The notes beneath the pieces were generated by a model, which was not told the origin of the DNA, did not search any database, and was given only the letters and a program-made list of their open reading frames with translations. This document shows, piece by piece, positions 61,684 through 64,000 of a DNA stretch of 64,000 nucleotides. Made by a program: the position numbers and the translations under genes. Source of the stretch: CAYUHJ01 sp964444365 (GTDB lineage: Bacteria; Planctomycetota; Planctomycetia; Gemmatales; Gemmataceae); assembly GCA_964444365.1 (NCBI GenBank), contig CAYUHJ010000001.1, positions 62,001 to 126,000 on the forward strand, written 5' to 3'. Every line of letters starts with the position of its first letter. Positions within the stretch are counted from its first letter, which is position 1.

Positions 61684-61816
61684 TTGCTCCCCTCTCCCCT
61701 TGGGGGAGAGGAGTCGGGGGTGAGGGGTGACCCTAAGCCCACATCGATGATTTCCCACGGGTGAAGTCGTTCCCCTCACCCCCAACCCCTCTCCCCTTGG
61801 GGGAGAGGGGAGCAAG
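61684..61816. repeat. Family B repeat with 47-bp inverted ends
   Basis: Arms of about 47 bases (61684-61730 and 61770-61816) are nearly perfect inverted copies of a tcccctctccccttggggg...tgaggggtga unit, each with its own internal hairpin. The overall layout, 133 bases with inverted ends, resembles a small MITE-like element. It lies in the gap between two sulfatase genes on the same strand. No target-site duplication is clear. Confidence 0.88.
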
Positions 61817-61841
61817 AGTAAGGGATCCACGCGAGTGGGTA

Positions 61842-63209
61842 TCAGTTCTTCTTCTTGGCGTCCCGGAGCGGCCAGTCCGGGTGGTCGTCGCGGGAGTCCG
61901 CAATGAGCTTCGTCGCGCGGGCGACCAGATCGGGATTCTTGGCGGCGAGGTCGGTCGTCTCGCCGGGGTCGGCCTTCAGGTCGTACAGTTCGACCGCCGC
62001 CGACGGGCCGTTCTTCACGGCCTTCCAGTCCCCGAACCGGACCGCCTGGAGGCTCGGCCCGCTCTCGTGAAGTTCCCAGTAAAAGCAATCCCGCTTCGGG
62101 GCCGGGCCGCCCTTCAAGAGGGGCACGATCGAGACGCCGTCGGTCTTCACGTCCGCCGGGAGCTTCGCGCCGAGCAGGTCGGCACACGTCGGGAGGAAGT
62201 CCCAGAACGCCCACGGGTCGTCGGACACCTTCCCTGCGGGAACGACACCGGGCCAGCGGGCGACGCACGCCTGCCGCAACCCGCCCTCGTACAGGGTCCG
62301 CTTGAACCCGCGGAGCTTGCCGCCCATGGTCTGGTCGAACCGCTTGCCGATTTCCGAGTTCGGGGCGAACGACGACCCGTTGTCGCCGGCGACGATCACC
62401 AGCGTTTTCTCGTCGAGCTTCAAGTCCTTCAGCTTAGCGAGGAGTCGGCCGAGGTCGGTGTCGAGCCGCGTGACCTGGGCCGCGTAGGTCTTCTGCTGCT
62501 CGGTCCAGGGTTCGTCCTTGTACGCCCCCAACGAGTCGATTTCCTGCCGGCCGTGCGGGAGCGTGACGGCGTAGTAGAGGAAGAAGGGCTTGTCCTTGTT
62601 CGCCGTCACCCAGGCGAGGGTTTCGTCGGCGATGAGGTCCTGGGCGTAGGTCTTGCCGACGCCCTTGCCGTCGTTCCCGGGCAGGTCGAACCGCTTGTCG
62701 TCGCGGTAGAGGAACGTCGGGAAGTAGCTGTGGGCGTGCCGCTGGCAGTTGTACCCGAAGAAGTGGTCGAACCCGACCTTGAGCGGGCTGCCCGGGGTGT
62801 CGAACAGGCCCATGCCCCACTTGCCGACGCACGCGGTGGCGTAGCCGTTGTCGCGGAACAGCTTCGCGACCGTGTACGTCCCTTCCGGGAGCGGCTTCTG
62901 GCCCTCGGGCTGGACCTCCCGGTTCCCGCGGATCGGGCTGTGCCCCATGTGCCGGCCGATCATCAGCGACGTGCGGGACGGGGCACAAACGCTGGTGCCG
63001 CAGTACGCTTGCGTGAAGCGAATCCCGTCCTTCGCCATCGCGTCGAGGGTGGGGGTCTTGATGAGCTTCTGCCCGTAGCAGCCCAGGTCGCCCTGCGCGA
63101 GGTCGTCCGACAGCACGAAGATGACGTTCGGCTTGGGCGGCGGCTCCGCGGCGTGGGTCGGGAAGAGCAGGCCGGCCACGACCGCCCCGACGATGACGAA
63201 CCCGCGCAT
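61842..63209 (-). CDS. Sulfatase (formylglycine type), secreted
   Basis: A 455-residue sulfatase with a signal peptide (FVIVGAVVAGLLFPTHAAEP). The metal-binding Asp pair is at 35-36 (VLSDDLAQGD) and the Cys75 nucleophile lies in CAPSRTSL, to be converted to formylglycine. GKWGMGLFD, TLPHGRQEID and AGDNGSSF follow. The C-terminal domain ends ELYDLKADPGETTDLAAKNP. It removes sulfate esters from polysaccharides, a hallmark of planctomycetes. It is encoded just upstream of the frameshifted sulfatase. Confidence 0.94.
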   Translation of the reverse strand: MRGFVIVGAVVAGLLFPTHAAEPPPKPNVIFVLSDDLAQGDLGCYGQKLIKTPTLDAMAKDGIRFTQAYCGTSVCAPSRTSLMIGRHMGHSPIRGNREVQPEGQKPLPEGTYTVAKLFRDNGYATACVGKWGMGLFDTPGSPLKVGFDHFFGYNCQRHAHSYFPTFLYRDDKRFDLPGNDGKGVGKTYAQDLIADETLAWVTANKDKPFFLYYAVTLPHGRQEIDSLGAYKDEPWTEQQKTYAAQVTRLDTDLGRLLAKLKDLKLDEKTLVIVAGDNGSSFAPNSEIGKRFDQTMGGKLRGFKRTLYEGGLRQACVARWPGVVPAGKVSDDPWAFWDFLPTCADLLGAKLPADVKTDGVSIVPLLKGGPAPKRDCFYWELHESGPSLQAVRFGDWKAVKNGPSAAVELYDLKADPGETTDLAAKNPDLVARATKLIADSRDDHPDWPLRDAKKKN

Positions 63210-63260
63210 CCCGACCTCCCTCGTTTCGCCCTGACCCGCACGCCCCCTGTACGAAACCCC

Positions 63261-64000
63261 TCACATCTCGCCGAGTTCCGCTTGCAATTCGACCCAGCGT
63301 TCCTCGGCCTCCGCGAGCGGGCCGGCAATCGCTTCCAGCTCGGTGTGCAGTTTCATCGCCTCCGCGGCGTTCGTCGTCCTCATCATCTGGGTGTTGAGGG
63401 CCTTCTTCTGGTCGTCGAGCTGGGCGATCGTCCGCTCCACGGCCTTCAGTTCCTTGCGGGCGTCCTTCTCGGACCGTCGGGGACGGTGGTGAACCTTCGC
63501 CCTTTCCGGGGTCGCGACGCCGGCGGGGAGCTTGGCCTTTGCGGACGCGAGTTCGCGCTCGCCGGCCTCGATCTCCTTGTTGACGGCGTCGACGTAGGCG
63601 TCGTAGGTGCCGAGGTAGTTGATGACCTTGCCGTCCCGCACCTCCACGACGCAGGTCGCGACGCGCTTCGTGAAGTGCCGGTCGTGGCTGGTGAAGATCA
63701 GGGTGCCCTCGTACTCGACGAGCGCGTCGACGAGCGCGTCCACCGTGTCCACGTCCAGGTGGTTCCCCGGCTCGTCGAGGATCAGGACGTTGTGACCGCT
63801 GAGGAGCAACCCCGCGAGGCACAGGCGGGCGCGCTCGCCCCCGGAGAGGACTTCGATCCGCTTCTCGACGTGGGAGCCGCGGAACAGGAACGACCCCGCC
63901 ACGTCAAGGACTTCCTGGTCCTTCTTCCCGACGGCGGCCTTGCTGCGGAGGTAGTCGAAGACGGTGAACTTTTCCGGCAGCGTGGTGTAAACGTGCTGGG
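63261..64000 (-). CDS. ABC-F family ATPase, C-terminal part (partial)
   Basis: The 5' end is beyond the right edge; about 246 codons are visible. The second ATPase half has the signature LSGGERARLCLAG and Walker B LILDEPGNHLDVDTVDAL, then IFTSHDRHF and YLGTYDAYVDAVNKE. A charged C-terminal coiled coil (KDARKELKAVERTIAQLDD) follows. The usual DEPTNHLD is DEPGNHLD here. ABC-F proteins act on the ribosome and lack membrane domains. The exact subfamily cannot be told from this part. Confidence 0.92.
   Translation of the reverse strand, partial: QHVYTTLPEKFTVFDYLRSKAAVGKKDQEVLDVAGSFLFRGSHVEKRIEVLSGGERARLCLAGLLLSGHNVLILDEPGNHLDVDTVDALVDALVEYEGTLIFTSHDRHFTKRVATCVVEVRDGKVINYLGTYDAYVDAVNKEIEAGERELASAKAKLPAGVATPERAKVHHRPRRSEKDARKELKAVERTIAQLDDQKKALNTQMMRTTNAAEAMKLHTELEAIAGPLAEAEERWVELQAELGEM

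Noticed and set aside
1..64000. CRISPR array, prophage, IS element with transposase, rRNA or tRNA gene
   Set aside because: No regularly spaced direct repeats, no phage or transposase proteins, and no cloverleaf or rRNA signature were found on reading the window.

Overview
The window looks like chromosomal DNA of a planctomycete, most likely from the Gemmata/Gemmataceae branch. The inference rests on very high GC, two formylglycine-type sulfatases with signal peptides, MJ0042-type zinc-ribbon/transmembrane proteins, Gfo/Idh oxidoreductases with Tat signals, PQQ-like and sortilin-like propellers, FG-GAP repeats, LecA-like lectin domains and an N-terminal 'LCAELLETRDNP'-type motif. I see no rRNA, tRNA, prophage, transposase or CRISPR array. 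Almost all of the sequence is coding, and several convergent gene pairs end within 0-12 bases of each other or overlap.

Layout. 0-4.2 kb: the truA end, then a minus-strand operon lipB-lipA-(lysine-free lipoyl-like domain)-tmk-(small membrane protein)-holB. 4.2-8.8 kb: a GT-C-like membrane protein, a HEAT/beta-propeller protein and a LecA-like protein. 9.0-12.5 kb: moxR - SUFU-domain gene - GNAT - DUF58. 12.5-16.4 kb: a polysaccharide export operon (Wzm-like permease, Wzt-like ATPase, GT2, GT4). 16.6-22.7 kb: PP2C phosphatase, cobL, nhaA, a TPR protein and an esterase. 22.6-27.9 kb: a hypothetical gene, xylA, rhodanese, and a histidine kinase with a receiver-XRE regulator. 28.2-34.4 kb: a TolC-RND-adaptor efflux operon divergent from the two-component pair, then moaE and a zinc-ribbon gene. 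35-45 kb: secreted or surface proteins (metalloprotease-like FG-GAP protein, PQQ propeller, 1160-residue sortilin/PDZ protein, Tat oxidoreductase) and a double GNAT. 45-56 kb: queE, a Rieske oxygenase, zinc-ribbon membrane proteins, SbcC-like ATPase, then queC and queD. 56-64 kb: YcjX-like P-loop protein, two membrane proteins, two sulfatases (the first frameshifted) and the end of an ABC-F ATPase.

Working together: lipA/lipB make protein-bound lipoate. queE/queC/queD supply three of the early steps to 7-deazaguanine (queuosine). The Wzm/Wzt/GT set probably builds and exports a surface glycan. The kinase/regulator pair is placed to control the adjacent RND pump.

The most unusual signal is several families of intergenic palindromes. 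One family supplies the stop codons of flanking genes (truA, holB, nhaA). Another has become the translated N-terminus of two genes (GT2 and the RND adaptor). Other points of note are the lysine-free lipoyl-like protein, a LipB with altered active-site residues, a SUFU gene inside a moxR/DUF58 locus, and a tandem PDZ pair inserted into a sortilin-type propeller.
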